A stretch of DNA of 64,000 nt from CAWCBG01 sp963793845 (GCA_963793845.1 CAWCBG010000011.1:1-64000), one strand, 5' to 3'; counted from the stretch's first letter, positions 1 through 7,882 are shown. The notes: generated by a model not told the origin, from the sequence alone. Translations and numbers: made by a program.

Positions 1-175
1 CACGAAGGACGGCAAGACGCGCACATCCGTAACGGTCCAGCGCAGCTACAAGGACGCCGAAGGCAAGTGGCACAACTCGGACAGCTACAGCGGCCCGGAG
101 CTTCTGGAACTGGCCAAGGTCGCCCTCGCCGCTTACGACGCCCTGCATCTCGTCAACAACGGCGGCGACGAATGA
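1..175 (+). CDS. Hypothetical protein of the mobile element, 3' end only
   Basis: An open frame enters from the left edge (first full codon at base 2) and ends at TGA 173-175, giving the last 57 residues. The peptide is polar, has a Lys/Arg/Thr-rich start, the motif SYSGPELLELAKVALAAYDA, and an acidic end. I do not recognise a family with certainty. It precedes a hairpin terminator and lies on the same strand as the next two small genes, so it probably closes a small transcription unit of the integrated element. The true start is outside the window. Confidence 0.6.
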   Translation, partial: TKDGKTRTSVTVQRSYKDAEGKWHNSDSYSGPELLELAKVALAAYDALHLVNNGGDE

Positions 176-184
176 GGGGCGGCA

Positions 185-215
185 AGAGGCGGGACGAGCT
201 CTGCGTCCCGCCTCT
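185..215 (+). terminator. Hairpin terminator after the leftmost gene
   Basis: A perfect 12-bp stem (185-196 paired with 204-215) encloses a 7-nt loop, ten bases after the TGA at 173-175. There is no clear run of T after the stem, so intrinsic termination is likely but not certain. Confidence 0.6.
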
Positions 216-270
216 AAGGCCTTAACGAAGTTTAAAGAAAGTTATGACAAAATGCCGATAGGAGTGGCGC

Positions 271-603
271 ATGCCTGAGATGATCATCACGTTGAAGGGA
301 TTACGAGATTCGCGGCGGGCGGCGAAGACACCGCTCACCCGGCTGCTTAGATTTCCCGACGGCCTCACACGGCACATCACTCTCCCGAGATGGAAATGGG
401 CCACACTGGACCGTTTCGACCGCGAGGATGTCGTGCTCACTTCGGCGCAAATCGTCCGGCTCGCATTCGAAGCAGCGCAGGAAGACAAGCTATACCCGGA
501 TGATCCGTTCGAAGAGACCCTCCGCCGTAATCTGTCGCTGTTTCTTGGCCTAGGCGTTCCGTATTCTTCCGACTACATCCGTGACCTCGCCAACGACGGC
601 TGA
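271..603 (+). CDS. Hypothetical protein of the mobile element, 110 aa
   Basis: The ATG at 271 is preceded by AGGAG (260-264) at good spacing. The product is a soluble 110-residue protein with a basic N-terminal third, a central Trp-containing segment (PRWKWATLDRFDRED) and a helical C-terminal half. There is no signal peptide or membrane segment. I do not recognise the family. Its position between a terminator and a relaxase or coupling-protein region suggests an accessory gene of the integrated plasmid-like element, but no function can be assigned. Confidence 0.6.
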   Translation: MPEMIITLKGLRDSRRAAKTPLTRLLRFPDGLTRHITLPRWKWATLDRFDREDVVLTSAQIVRLAFEAAQEDKLYPDDPFEETLRRNLSLFLGLGVPYSSDYIRDLANDG

Positions 604-630
604 TCCGAAAGATACGTGACAGCAAATCCT

Positions 631-654
631 CATAACACGCCGCAGCGTGTTATG
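631..654. repeat. Perfect 10-bp inverted repeat upstream of the Gln/Glu-rich gene
   Basis: CATAACACGC (631-640) and its exact complement (645-654) flank a 4-nt loop. It lies 28 bases after the previous stop and 14 bases before the next ATG. It could be a terminator hairpin for the upstream gene or an operator overlapping the promoter of the downstream gene. No T-run follows, which favours the operator reading. Confidence 0.55.
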
Positions 655-668
655 ATCCGGTCGTCCTT

Positions 669-1055
669 ATGGCGGACGATCAGCAGCAGCGGACAACGTC
701 GCATGCCAAGAGCGTGGAAGGCCTCATCGAGCAGGAAAGTGCCCTCGATCGCGCGCGCAGCCTGAAAGAGCAATTCAACCGCGCACAAGACAGCCAGGCG
801 CTTGAGCAATCGCGTCAGACGGAGCAAGCTAAAGGCGGCGCGCAGCAGGGCTCACAAATGGTGAAGGAGGATGCGCCGGCCCCGCGTCCACACCCCCAGG
901 GCGCCATGCGAGAGGGCCCAGATCGCGAAGCCTCCGATGCCAAAGTGCAAAAGGAACGCGCCGCCGCGCTCGAAAGGGCACAAAAGCTGCGAGAGCTTCA
1001 TGAGGCCCAGAAGACGTCCCAGACGCGGGATCACGAGCAGGATCGTGAGCGCTAG
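669..1055 (+). CDS. Gln/Glu-rich, probably coiled-coil protein of the mobile element
   Basis: The 128-residue product is extremely hydrophilic. It is rich in Gln, Glu, Arg and Ala, has almost no large hydrophobic residues, and has two long charged helical stretches (about residues 15-50 and 90-128) around a Pro-rich hinge. There is no signal peptide. No clear ribosome-binding site precedes the ATG. Its stop at 1055 almost touches the end of the convergent coupling-protein gene (1061). Small proteins of this composition are common beside relaxase and coupling-protein genes on plasmids. A role in DNA transfer is a guess from context only. Confidence 0.55.
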   Translation: MADDQQQRTTSHAKSVEGLIEQESALDRARSLKEQFNRAQDSQALEQSRQTEQAKGGAQQGSQMVKEDAPAPRPHPQGAMREGPDREASDAKVQKERAAALERAQKLRELHEAQKTSQTRDHEQDRER

Positions 1056-1060
1056 GGCGG

Positions 1061-3573
1061 TCAGCGCTTCCTGTACGACTCGTAAAGCTGCGTCGTGGCG
1101 AGCTTCGTCGAAACGTTATGCATCCGAATTTTGGCACTGAGACGCGAAGACCAGACCCCCATCCCTATCGCGGTTCCCCCTAAAAGCAGGAAAAAGAACA
1201 AGGCCACGCCCGACCCGTTGGCGACAGCGAACAGCAGCAGAGCCGCGATTAGGCCTGGTATCCATACGCCCCATCGCACCATCATTCGCTTGACTTCAAT
1301 TTCCTTGCATGAACTCTTAAGGCCCCCCTGAATATTCTCCGCAAAGCGCCGCAGGTCCACGAAGGGATCGAATGAGGGTCCGCTGCCTTCGAAATATTCA
1401 ATCTGATACAAAGGACCCTCCGAAAAATCGTTGCTCAGCGCTGTGAATCGACCCGAACGGGCCGCTAGAAGCTTCGCCACTCTCTCGCTCCCGTCGCCCC
1501 CGACAAACGAGGCTATCGGTGTGCCGCCCGCAACGATGCTGCCCGCTTTCTGAAACCAACCCTCCAGCTTGAGTCTTATCATTTGGTGTGTTACGAGCCA
1601 CCCCAGATCCTTGCATGGTTCTCCCGTCACACGCATCGTCTGAGGTTGAGCGAGGCCGTAGTCCGGGTGCGGATCGAACAGCCCGATGAACTGGAAATCC
1701 TCGTAGTAGTTCACGCGCCGCAGCGCCACCGGCGCGCCCCGGAAATGACGACCAGGGCCAGTCCGGGATAGGCGCGATGCGCGCGGTCATCGATGCGGGC
1801 GAAGAACTGGCCGATTTCGTCGGGCGTTACCAGGGCGCGTTTTTGGATGGTCTCGCTCGTCCCTGCCGTGCGGGATTTCGAGGTGCCGGCGTTGTTCCTT
1901 CCGTTTCGCTACGTCCTGTCGTCCAGCTCTCCGAGGTGCCGTCGGTGCGCGAGCGCGAGTGCTGTGCGAAACACCCTCGCGTGTCCAGCCCTCGATTTCC
2001 GGTTGAGAGGCTCTCGCTCTTGCCTTCGTTTCCCCCGTGCTCATAACTGCGCCAGAGAACCGCCGGGCGTCCAGTTGTGGCTCTCTGACCAGGTCCAGCT
2101 CTTGCCCTTCGATTTGCTGACCGAGCTGCTCGGTCCCGGATCGCTGTGACCGTGATCGACGTCCCGTCGGAGGACGACCGGCCCCGCGTTTCCGACTCGC
2201 GACAGTCGTGCTGTGCGAAAGGCTTTCGGATTCGGACGTGCTGTCGCTCGCCGACCGCACCTCGCGGATGACTTCGGTTTCGCCGATCAGCTTGGAGACG
2301 TAGTCGCGCGAGAAATGATCCTCGAGATTGAAAAACATCTTCAGCCCGGAATTGGCGAGGAAGGTTTCCCAGTTGTCCTTGTAGACCGCCTTGAGCTGCT
2401 CAAGGCTCTGCAGGACGAAGAACAGCTTGACGCCGTACCCGGCGATCTGCGCGACGGCGTTCTCGATGACCTCCATCCGCTTCAGCCCCGCGAATTCATC
2501 GAGCACCATCAGGACCGGATGGCCGGTTGCCGGGCGGCCCCTCACCTTCTCCATTTCCGTGACGGTCAGGGCGATCATCATCCGCAGCCACCGGTAATGC
2601 GTGCTCATGTAGCGCTGCGGCAGGCACAGGTAAAGGCTCAGCCCCTCGGGGCGCGTCTTCAGCTCCGACAGCTGGAAATCCGACGCCTCAAGGCAGCGCT
2701 GCATCGCCGGGCTGTCGATGAATTCCGTGTTCCGGTTTGCCACCTGCAGGACGCTTTCGTACTGCTTGGGCGAATTCACAGCATGTTGGTGAAGGAGTCG
2801 CCGATGCCGGCGACCAGCCCGTCGAAAGCCGGGTTGTTCGCCAGCCCCGTCCACAGCAGCCCGTGCGCCGGGGGAATATCCTTCTCGCCCGCCTCCCGCA
2901 GCGCCTCGACCGATTCCCAGTCGCCCCGCGTGATCAGTTTGCGCACGGTAATCAGGTTGCGGCGCCCTTCGTATTGGGGCGCGGTCAGGACGTGCAGGAG
3001 CAGGCCCTTGACCATCGCCCGGGCGGATTCGTCCCAGAACGGATCGTTCGTGCCGCCCTCGTGGATGACGACGATGGCGTCGGCGATCCGCCCCGCTTCG
3101 TCGATGGTTTCCTCGTTGTCAGGGTCGAGGGCATCGAGCGGGATTGAACCGGCCCCGGAGGGCATCGTCGACCTGGGCGGACTTGAACGGGTCGAGAACC
3201 TGGACCGTCTGGCCGAGTGCCCTTGCAGTGCGTCGAACCCGCGCCCCGGCTGGCGGCCGTGATCGTGGCGTTTTCGCCCTTGGGATCGACGACGCAGAGC
3301 GAGCCCGGCCAGAGGATCAGAGTTGTTAACGATTGAGGTCGTGCCCTTGCCGCCCCGCGATCCGCTGACCAGGCAGACATGGCGGTCATCGCGGTAGCCG
3401 AGCGGAACCTGGTTCTCACTGGCGGAGCGCCCCAGCCATACCGTGCCTTCGCCGTAGCGTATGCCTGCTCGACTTCGGCCGGGTCGGCCCATGACGCTGT
3501 GGCAATGCGCATGGTCATGCATCCATCCGTATGTCGGACGATTATCGCATAGGGATTGATCAATGAGTGACAT
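1061..3573 (-). pseudogene. traG: Type IV coupling protein (VirD4/TraG), broken by several frameshifts
   Basis: Translated pieces in all three minus-strand frames join into one coupling ATPase, the membrane-associated protein that brings the relaxosome to a type IV secretion channel. Going 5' to 3': start region near 3573, Walker A GSRGGKGTT (about 3350), the VVDPKGENATITAASRG segment, then VLDPFKSAQVDDAL in a third frame. The long stretch with ITRGDWESVEALREAGEKD follows, then Walker B VLMVLDEF (about 2495-2518), a Ser-rich region, and the C-terminal part NYYEDFQFIGLFDPHPDY (about 1700) with two later membrane segments. At least six frame switches are needed, so no intact product is possible as sequenced. 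Either the gene is dead or the sequence has many single-base errors; both are plausible. The family is clear. Confidence 0.8.
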
Positions 3574-3702
3574 GCTGGCAATTTCCTGTTGCATAGGAGC
3601 GAGGATGGCGCTCATGATCAATGTTCGCAGATACGTGGGAAGAGCAGAAAAAAGCTTCGGCAGCGCTGGCGGAAGCTGCGCCGCGATACTTGCCGCAAGG
3701 TG

Positions 3703-3774
3703 TGTGGCGGTGGCACCGCCACAGCCGCTCCCTGACGTTCGCTCACCTTGGTCAGGGGGGTTATTCCACCCCCC
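3703..3774. other. Candidate transfer origin (oriT) between divergent traG and mobC
   Basis: The 423 bases between the divergent traG remnant (starts at 3573) and mobC (3997) hold no credible gene. They hold a cluster of inverted repeats: a 9-bp stem at 3703-3723, CCCTGAC/GTCAGGG at 3730-3736 and 3751-3757, and GGGGGG/CCCCCC at 3755-3760 and 3769-3774. Transfer origins are often found beside mobC genes and consist of such repeats next to a nick site. No nick sequence is identified here, so the call rests on position and symmetry alone. Confidence 0.35.
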
Positions 3775-3996
3775 GTTGACGATCCCCCCGGCCCAGGGTC
3801 TCCGCCCCGTGTACCCCGCCGGTAGGGCCTTCGTGCCCTCCCCGTCCCTCCTGACCGGGGAAGACTTCGCTCTCCCCCCGGCCCCCCATCGACCAGGCGT
3901 GTGCCGCCATGGACCCGCAGCGGGGCTTTCGCGCCCCGGCCCCACGAACCGGCGGCGTTCCGCCCCGGTGCCCCTGACCAACCCTGCGCGGATTGG

Positions 3997-4431
3997 ATGC
4001 GCGCCCTGCCGGGGGCTCCCGTGAGCCGCAGCAACAAGCGCCGCCGCCACGAGATCATTCGCGCCCGCGTTACGCCGGAGGAAAAGATGCGGGCGGAAGA
4101 GAAGGCCAGGACCATGGGCGGCATGGGCGCCCTTTTCAGGGCCGCCGTCCTCGGCTACACGCCCCCTCGCCTCGCCGACCGCGATGTCCTCGTCCAGCAG
4201 CTCAAAGCGTTCTCCGACCTGATCGCCGAGTTCGGAAAGATCGGATCGAACCTCAACCAGATCGCCAAGCACCTGAATGCCGGACGACCCGGCGACCGGG
4301 TCGAGGGCACCCTCGCCAGCGCCCTGAGCGAATACGAAAATGCCATTCGCACGCTTGACGAACTCCGGCTCGTGAACATGCAAGCCATGGGACTGGAACG
4401 TGAGCGGCGCGAGCCCGGTGAGGACGAGTAG
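3997..4431 (+). CDS. mobC: MobC-type relaxosome accessory protein
   Basis: The gene encodes a small DNA-binding helper that, in this family, opens oriT so that the relaxase can nick it. The signature is the C-terminal motif KIGSNLNQIAKHLN (about residues 76-89), preceded by a basic N-terminus and a helical region (RARVTPEEKMRAEEKARTMG) resembling a ribbon-helix-helix domain. The ATG at 3997 gives 144 residues; a GTG at 4021 would remove eight more and is an equally good start. The open frame runs upstream to 3901, but that part looks non-coding. No relaxase gene follows, which is unusual; it may lie left of the window. Confidence 0.8.
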   Translation: MRALPGAPVSRSNKRRRHEIIRARVTPEEKMRAEEKARTMGGMGALFRAAVLGYTPPRLADRDVLVQQLKAFSDLIAEFGKIGSNLNQIAKHLNAGRPGDRVEGTLASALSEYENAIRTLDELRLVNMQAMGLERERREPGEDE

Positions 4432-4437
4432 CAACCT

Positions 4438-4620
4438 GGTAGCTACCGGATACCAATCCGATACCAATCCGGAAGCCGGCAACAAGGTAGCTACCAAGTA
4501 GCTATCTGAAAGCCATCGGATAACAGGAAGCCACCCGTTGACTGACAGAAAGCTATCGGCTACGGTGAAGGTAGTCGCGTAGCCTTCCTCGCAGTTCCTT
4601 TCATCCTCTTCAACCCGACC
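4438..4620. repeat. Repeat-rich region before parA; candidate partition site or operator
   Basis: The 199-base gap before parA is packed with short repeats. The self-complementary decamer GGTAGCTACC occurs at 4438-4447 and 4486-4495, with a degenerate third copy near 4496. GATACCAATCCG is repeated back to back at 4449-4460 and 4460-4471. AAAGCCATCGG/AAAGCTATCGG variants follow. Such arrays upstream of parA are usually the centromere-like parS or the operator bound by the small partner protein. A replication or transfer role is also possible. Confidence 0.5.
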
Positions 4621-4630
4621 GGGTCAACAC

Positions 4631-5329
4631 ATGCCAGTCATCGTCTTCGCAAGCCCCAAGGGCGGGGCAGGTAAATCCACATCAGCCGTCATTCTTGCCA
4701 CGGAACTGGCCCTCAAGGGCGCGGCTGTGACGATCATCGACGCCGACCCCAATAAGCCTGTTTCACAATGGGCGAGGAGGGCAGGGTGCCCGGAGAATGT
4801 CACCGTCGTCGCCGACATCTCCGAATCCACCATCATCGACGAGATCGACAATGCGGCCCAAAAGGCCCCCTTCGTCGTCGTCGATCTTGAGGGCACCGCT
4901 TCCATGATGGTCGCCTACGCTATCAGTCGCGCCGACCTCGTAATCATCCCTACCCAGGGCTCCCAGCTGGACGCGGCGGAAGCCACAAAGGCGATCCGGC
5001 TCATCCGGCAGCAGGAAAAGGCATTCCACAAGAAGATCCCCTACGCGATCTTGTTCACGCGCACAAGCTCCGCCATCAGACCCCGCACCTTGCAGCACAT
5101 CCAGGCCGAGTTTCAGAAACACGGTATAAGGGCGTTTCAGACGCAGATCCATGAGCGTGAAGCCTATCGCGCGCTATTTTCATTCGGCGGCACGCTCGAA
5201 TCCCTCGATCCGCGACATGTCAGCAATCTCACAGCGGCGGTCGTAAACGCGAGAGCTTATGCCGGAGAGGTTGTGTCGCTCCTCCGCGGGATCGACACGG
5301 AGTCTGCGGAAACTGCGGCGGTGGCATGA
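4631..5329 (+). CDS. parA: ParA-family partition ATPase
   Basis: This 232-residue cytoplasmic P-loop ATPase of the ParA/MinD superfamily is predicted to move or partition the element's DNA. The deviant Walker A motif PKGGAGKSTS lies at about residues 9-18, with the signature lysine. The Walker A' aspartate is in IIDADPN (38-44) and the Walker B-like segment is FVVVDLEG (about 79-86). There is no N-terminal DNA-binding domain, so this is the short class Ib type, which normally works with a small RHH partner. The stop overlaps the next start (ATGA at 5326-5329), so the two are translationally coupled. Retention of parA suggests a plasmid-like origin for the element. Confidence 0.9.
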   Translation: MPVIVFASPKGGAGKSTSAVILATELALKGAAVTIIDADPNKPVSQWARRAGCPENVTVVADISESTIIDEIDNAAQKAPFVVVDLEGTASMMVAYAISRADLVIIPTQGSQLDAAEATKAIRLIRQQEKAFHKKIPYAILFTRTSSAIRPRTLQHIQAEFQKHGIRAFQTQIHEREAYRALFSFGGTLESLDPRHVSNLTAAVVNARAYAGEVVSLLRGIDTESAETAAVA

Positions 5330-5703
5330 TGTCTGAACGGGCCAGTATTTTCGAGGGCGGCGCCGACTTTGACGTTTCCGAGTTTGCACCGAAGCAAGCC
5401 AGGCCCAAGACGCAGACACCGCCCGAGGCGGTGCGCGCCATTGCCGAGAGTTCGGATTTCCGAAGCAGGGAGCCGACACCGAAGAAGAAATCATCAGAGA
5501 GAGCGCGCCGCCGCTATACAACCGGGCGAAACGTACAGCTCAATGTCAAGGTGCGCAGCGAAACGCTCGACCGCTTCTATGCCCTTGCGGACGGTCAAGG
5601 ATGGGTGCTTGGAGAAACACTGGAGAGAGCGGTGTCCGCTCTTGAAAAACAACTCGGAAGCAAGCACGGCAAGCCGGACATTGCGCCCGACGGTAAGGCG
5701 TAA
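5326..5703 (+). CDS. Small ParA partner, ribbon-helix-helix-like
   Basis: The 125-residue protein begins at ATG 5326 (or 5329), overlapping the parA stop by four bases. Residues 1-60 are polar and probably disordered. Residues about 65-107 (NVQLNVKVRSETLDRFYALA then a long helix) look like a beta-strand followed by two helices, as in ribbon-helix-helix proteins. By analogy with other short-ParA systems it should bind the repeats at 4438-4620 as both centromere-binding protein and repressor. The fold is my reading of the sequence; the partner role comes from gene order. Confidence 0.7.
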   Translation: MMSERASIFEGGADFDVSEFAPKQARPKTQTPPEAVRAIAESSDFRSREPTPKKKSSERARRRYTTGRNVQLNVKVRSETLDRFYALADGQGWVLGETLERAVSALEKQLGSKHGKPDIAPDGKA

Positions 5704-5811
5704 GGGCAGGAACGAAGCCTGGATATGCAACTTACACATTTGCTTACACAGTTACACAGAACGTGTGAATAATATCCAATAATAGCAATACTTTACGAAC
5801 ACACGTATAGC

Positions 5812-5869
5812 ACTTAAAATCCGCAGACCCGAAAGGGTTGTGGGGGTTCAAGTCCCCCTCCCGGCACCA
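5812..5869 (+). other. 3' half of tRNA-Leu, probable attachment site of the element
   Basis: From ACTTAAAATCC, which matches the anticodon loop of tRNA-Leu(UAA), through the variable arm, T-arm (GGGGGTTCAAGTCCCCC, 5842-5858) and acceptor CCGGCACCA (5861-5869), this matches the 3' half of a leucine tRNA. The 5' half is missing: the 27 bases upstream do not fit the acceptor or D-arm. Tyrosine-recombinase elements often integrate into tRNA 3' ends and leave such a duplicate at one end. This therefore marks the right end of the integrated element, with acidobacterial chromosome beginning after 5869. The other end and the intact tRNA should lie left of the window. Confidence 0.8.
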
Positions 5870-5976
5870 GGTAGCCTTCCGCAATAAAACTCACGGGCTA
5901 CCGCACTCACCCAAAATGCCAACCGCATCTCCGGCTGATTTGGCGCCTGTGCCTTCGGGTATGCAAAACACGAAAA

Positions 5977-6000
5977 AGCCGGAGTGTTTGGGCTCCGGCT
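5977..6000 (-). terminator. Intrinsic terminator of the secreted-protein gene at 6037-6453
   Basis: AGCCGGAG (5977-5984) pairs with CTCCGGCT (5993-6000). Read on the minus strand the stem is followed directly by a T-run (TTTTTC), giving a standard intrinsic terminator 37 bases beyond the stop of the minus-strand gene. Confidence 0.8.
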
Positions 6001-6036
6001 CTTCGTTTGGGCTGGCTGGGTTGGAGGTTCATCGAT

Positions 6037-6453
6037 TCATCGCACCATCGCGATCACGACTTCTTCGGTGTTCGCGGGGCCGCTGGCTATCTGCGATTCC
6101 TTTTCGAGCTTGGAAGCCGGCAACCGCATGCCATCATTTCCTGCGGCGCCCCAGATCTCGGCCAGGAAGTACTGGTTGCCCACGCGATGGAAGATCAGCC
6201 GGGGGCTGGCGTTGCTGGGATACTCGCGCTGCGCCAAGGTCAGCGCGCCCGCGGAGGTCTTGCTGTTATGAATCATGACCGCGTTCTCATCTGCGGTACG
6301 GAACTCGTAGGTGCCCGCCGGAAGTTGCGCATTGCCGACCTTGAAAGCGAACGGCACATTTGCTTTCACATCCGACTGAGCGTAGACCGCCGTGGCGTTG
6401 AGCAACAGAGCCAGAGCCACTAGCGACAGGATCCCGATTAGGTTGCGTTTCAT
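6037..6453 (-). CDS. Secreted protein of an acidobacterial family
   Basis: The 138-residue product starts with a classical signal peptide (MKRNLIGILSLVALALLLNA, cleavage near VYAQ). The mature part opens with VPFAFKVGNAQLPAGTYEF, a motif I associate with small secreted proteins of Acidobacteriota whose function is unknown. A strong AGGAGG site stands just upstream of the ATG at 6453, and a terminator follows the stop, so the gene is a single transcription unit. A distantly similar protein (QPTVVGGSLLPAGEYKVTH) is encoded at 40230-40613. The mature domain looks all-beta. No enzymatic motif is seen. Confidence 0.8.
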   Translation of the reverse strand: MKRNLIGILSLVALALLLNATAVYAQSDVKANVPFAFKVGNAQLPAGTYEFRTADENAVMIHNSKTSAGALTLAQREYPSNASPRLIFHRVGNQYFLAEIWGAAGNDGMRLPASKLEKESQIASGPANTEEVVIAMVR

Positions 6454-6639
6454 GACATCCTCCTAGGGGCTCCTTGCAGTGGAACCCAAACTGAAGTTTT
6501 GTCTTCAGGCTTCTCAGCGCTTGCTGTGTAAGCTTGCTGACGCCTTGAGATATTGCAAGCACCTTGCCAAAGACACTCGCGCTCTCTCGCCAACCATGTC
6601 GGCTTGCGTTTATAACGACATAGCCGCCGGGTGCCTCCA

Positions 6640-6838
6640 CGGGAATCCCACACCCGGGGGTGACGCGGTAGCTGAATGGCTACCAGTCGGTATCCTTTCG
6701 GTTCCCGCGCCGCAAGCGCGGCAGTCCGTGGGCTACCGATCGTCGGCTGTCAGGCGAGGACGGCCCGGATGATCTACGGCCTCCCGGGCGGAGCCGAGGA
6801 ACATCTTCCAACCTCACCCGTCCACAAAGAGGAGAACC
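6640..6838 (+). promoter_or_regulatory. Structured GC-rich leader upstream of the Big_2 lipoprotein
   Basis: The 494-base gap between 6453 and 6948 contains, from about 6640, closely spaced hairpins. GGTAGC/GCTACC lies at 6667-6672 and 6679-6684, a GCGCCGC/GCGCGGC stem near 6707-6722, and GGGCTACCGATCG at 6730-6742. A good ribosome site (AGAGGAG, about 6829-6835) follows. The arrangement resembles a riboswitch or attenuator leader. I tested it by eye against the c-di-GMP, cobalamin, TPP, ydaO and fluoride classes and found no convincing match. The rest of the gap shows nothing else. Confidence 0.35.
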
Positions 6839-6943
6839 ATGAAGGGGAGGCTTGCGCCGTTACTGCAAACAACCGACGACAGCAGTGACAGCCCAGGATC
6901 GGCGCCGTCTAACATCGCGTGGTCTGGACCAATCCGACGGTGA
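6839..6943 (+). CDS. Possible 34-aa leader peptide ahead of the Big_2 lipoprotein
   Basis: ATG 6839 has the best ribosome-binding site in this region and opens a 34-codon frame (MKGRLAPLLQTTDDSSDSPG onward) that ends at TGA 6941-6943, five bases before the lipoprotein ATG at 6948. This spacing would let ribosomes re-initiate on the lipoprotein gene. The peptide has no recognisable features. It could be a translated leader or chance; composition alone does not decide. Confidence 0.3.
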   Translation: MKGRLAPLLQTTDDSSDSPGSAPSNIAWSGPIRR

Positions 6944-6947
6944 TAGC

Positions 6948-7583
6948 ATGATAAGCGTGCAACGCCCCTCATATTTCCATCGAACCGTCTTCTTCCTTCT
7001 CCTGTCGGTAAGCGTCGTGGCTGCCGGCGTGCTCGCCGGTTGCGGCCAATTCTTCCCCGGCGCCAACACCATTACGGCCATCGCCATCTCGCCGCTAAAC
7101 GCGACCATCAAACAGGCCACCACGCAGCAGTACGCCGCCACCGCGACCTTCGGTAACAACACCAGCGGGGATGCGACCACGCAGGTCACCTGGAGCTCCT
7201 CGGTGACCAACATCGCGACCATCAACGCCGCTGGCCTGGCCACGGCGGGAAGCATCCTGGGCCAGACCACGATTCAGGCCAAGTCGGGCAGTGTGATTGC
7301 AACTACGCTGTTAGTCGTAAGCAACAAGACGATCACCAGTATCGCCATCAACCCATCCAACACCACCCTGAGCAGCGGGAGTACCCAGCAGTTCAGCGCC
7401 ACCGCGACCTACTCCGATGGAACGACCGGCGATGTCACCAGTTCCGTGTCCTGGACTTCCAGCAATACCGCGGTCGCCAGCATTACTTCCGGTGGATTCG
7501 TGACGGCAGTCTCGACTGGCACAACCACCATAACTGCAACCTCAGGCAGCATTGCGGGTACAACCCAACTGACTGTGCAATGA
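6948..7583 (+). CDS. Lipoprotein with two Big_2 Ig-like domains
   Basis: I chose ATG 6948 because it places a basic n-region and hydrophobic segment (FFLLLSVSVVAAGVLAGC) directly before a lipobox cysteine. The 211-residue product is predicted to be a lipid-anchored envelope protein. The mature part consists of two tandem bacterial Ig-like group 2 domains (about residues 45-125 and 128-211). Each starts with TSIAINPSN-like strands and contains the characteristic WSSS/WTSSNTAVA segment. Thr/Ser richness fits an extracellular spacer. There is no catalytic domain, so it is probably structural or adhesive. Its expression may be controlled through the structured leader upstream. Confidence 0.85.
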   Translation: MISVQRPSYFHRTVFFLLLSVSVVAAGVLAGCGQFFPGANTITAIAISPLNATIKQATTQQYAATATFGNNTSGDATTQVTWSSSVTNIATINAAGLATAGSILGQTTIQAKSGSVIATTLLVVSNKTITSIAINPSNTTLSSGSTQQFSATATYSDGTTGDVTSSVSWTSSNTAVASITSGGFVTAVSTGTTTITATSGSIAGTTQLTVQ

Positions 7584-7723
7584 ATCGTTCCTATTGCAGA
7601 ACGGTGGCCGTGGTGTTGTCCGGAATTGGTCTTGGCTGCTTCCCTTCCCATTTCACGCCAGACAGCAGATAATGTCGGGGCCTCATTAGAGGAGCAATTT
7701 CAATACGTCAAGGAGGCTCGCGT

Positions 7724-7882
7724 ATGAGCGAGGGAGCGGACAAGAAGTGCGGTTACTCACAGTGCCAGTGTATGGTGGCAGCTAATGAACGCTACTGCAG
7801 CGACTACTGTAAGGACGCGCACTTGGAAAAAGAGATCGAAATCCAGTGTGACTGCAAGCATGCAGCCTGCCAGTTGGACTAA
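7724..7882 (+). CDS. Small bacterial metallothionein-like protein, 52 aa
   Basis: ATG 7724 follows AGGAGG (7710-7715) at ideal spacing and opens a 52-codon frame. The product has eight cysteines in the pattern C-x4-C-x-C-x8-C-x3-C-x12-C-x-C-x4-C plus two histidines. The core ERYCSDYCKDAH matches the YCS..C signature of the prokaryotic metallothionein family (SmtA/BmtA). Such proteins bind Zn(II), Cd(II) or Cu(I) in the cytosol. The gene stands alone between the Big_2 lipoprotein and a convergent aminotransferase. Family membership is inferred from cysteine spacing; no metal-responsive regulator is adjacent. Confidence 0.75.
   Translation: MSEGADKKCGYSQCQCMVAANERYCSDYCKDAHLEKEIEIQCDCKHAACQLD

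Noticed and set aside
3574..4497. Upstream extension of the coupling-protein frame on the minus strand
   Set aside because: The extension runs antisense through mobC and the repeat region; its translation has no protein-like character.
5785..5869. Complete tRNA-Leu gene
   Set aside because: The acceptor 5' strand and D-arm are absent; only the 3' half matches.
6661..6780. Known riboswitch in the leader (c-di-GMP class I and others)
   Set aside because: The conserved cores of the c-di-GMP, TPP, cobalamin, ydaO and fluoride classes were not found, so no class name is given.
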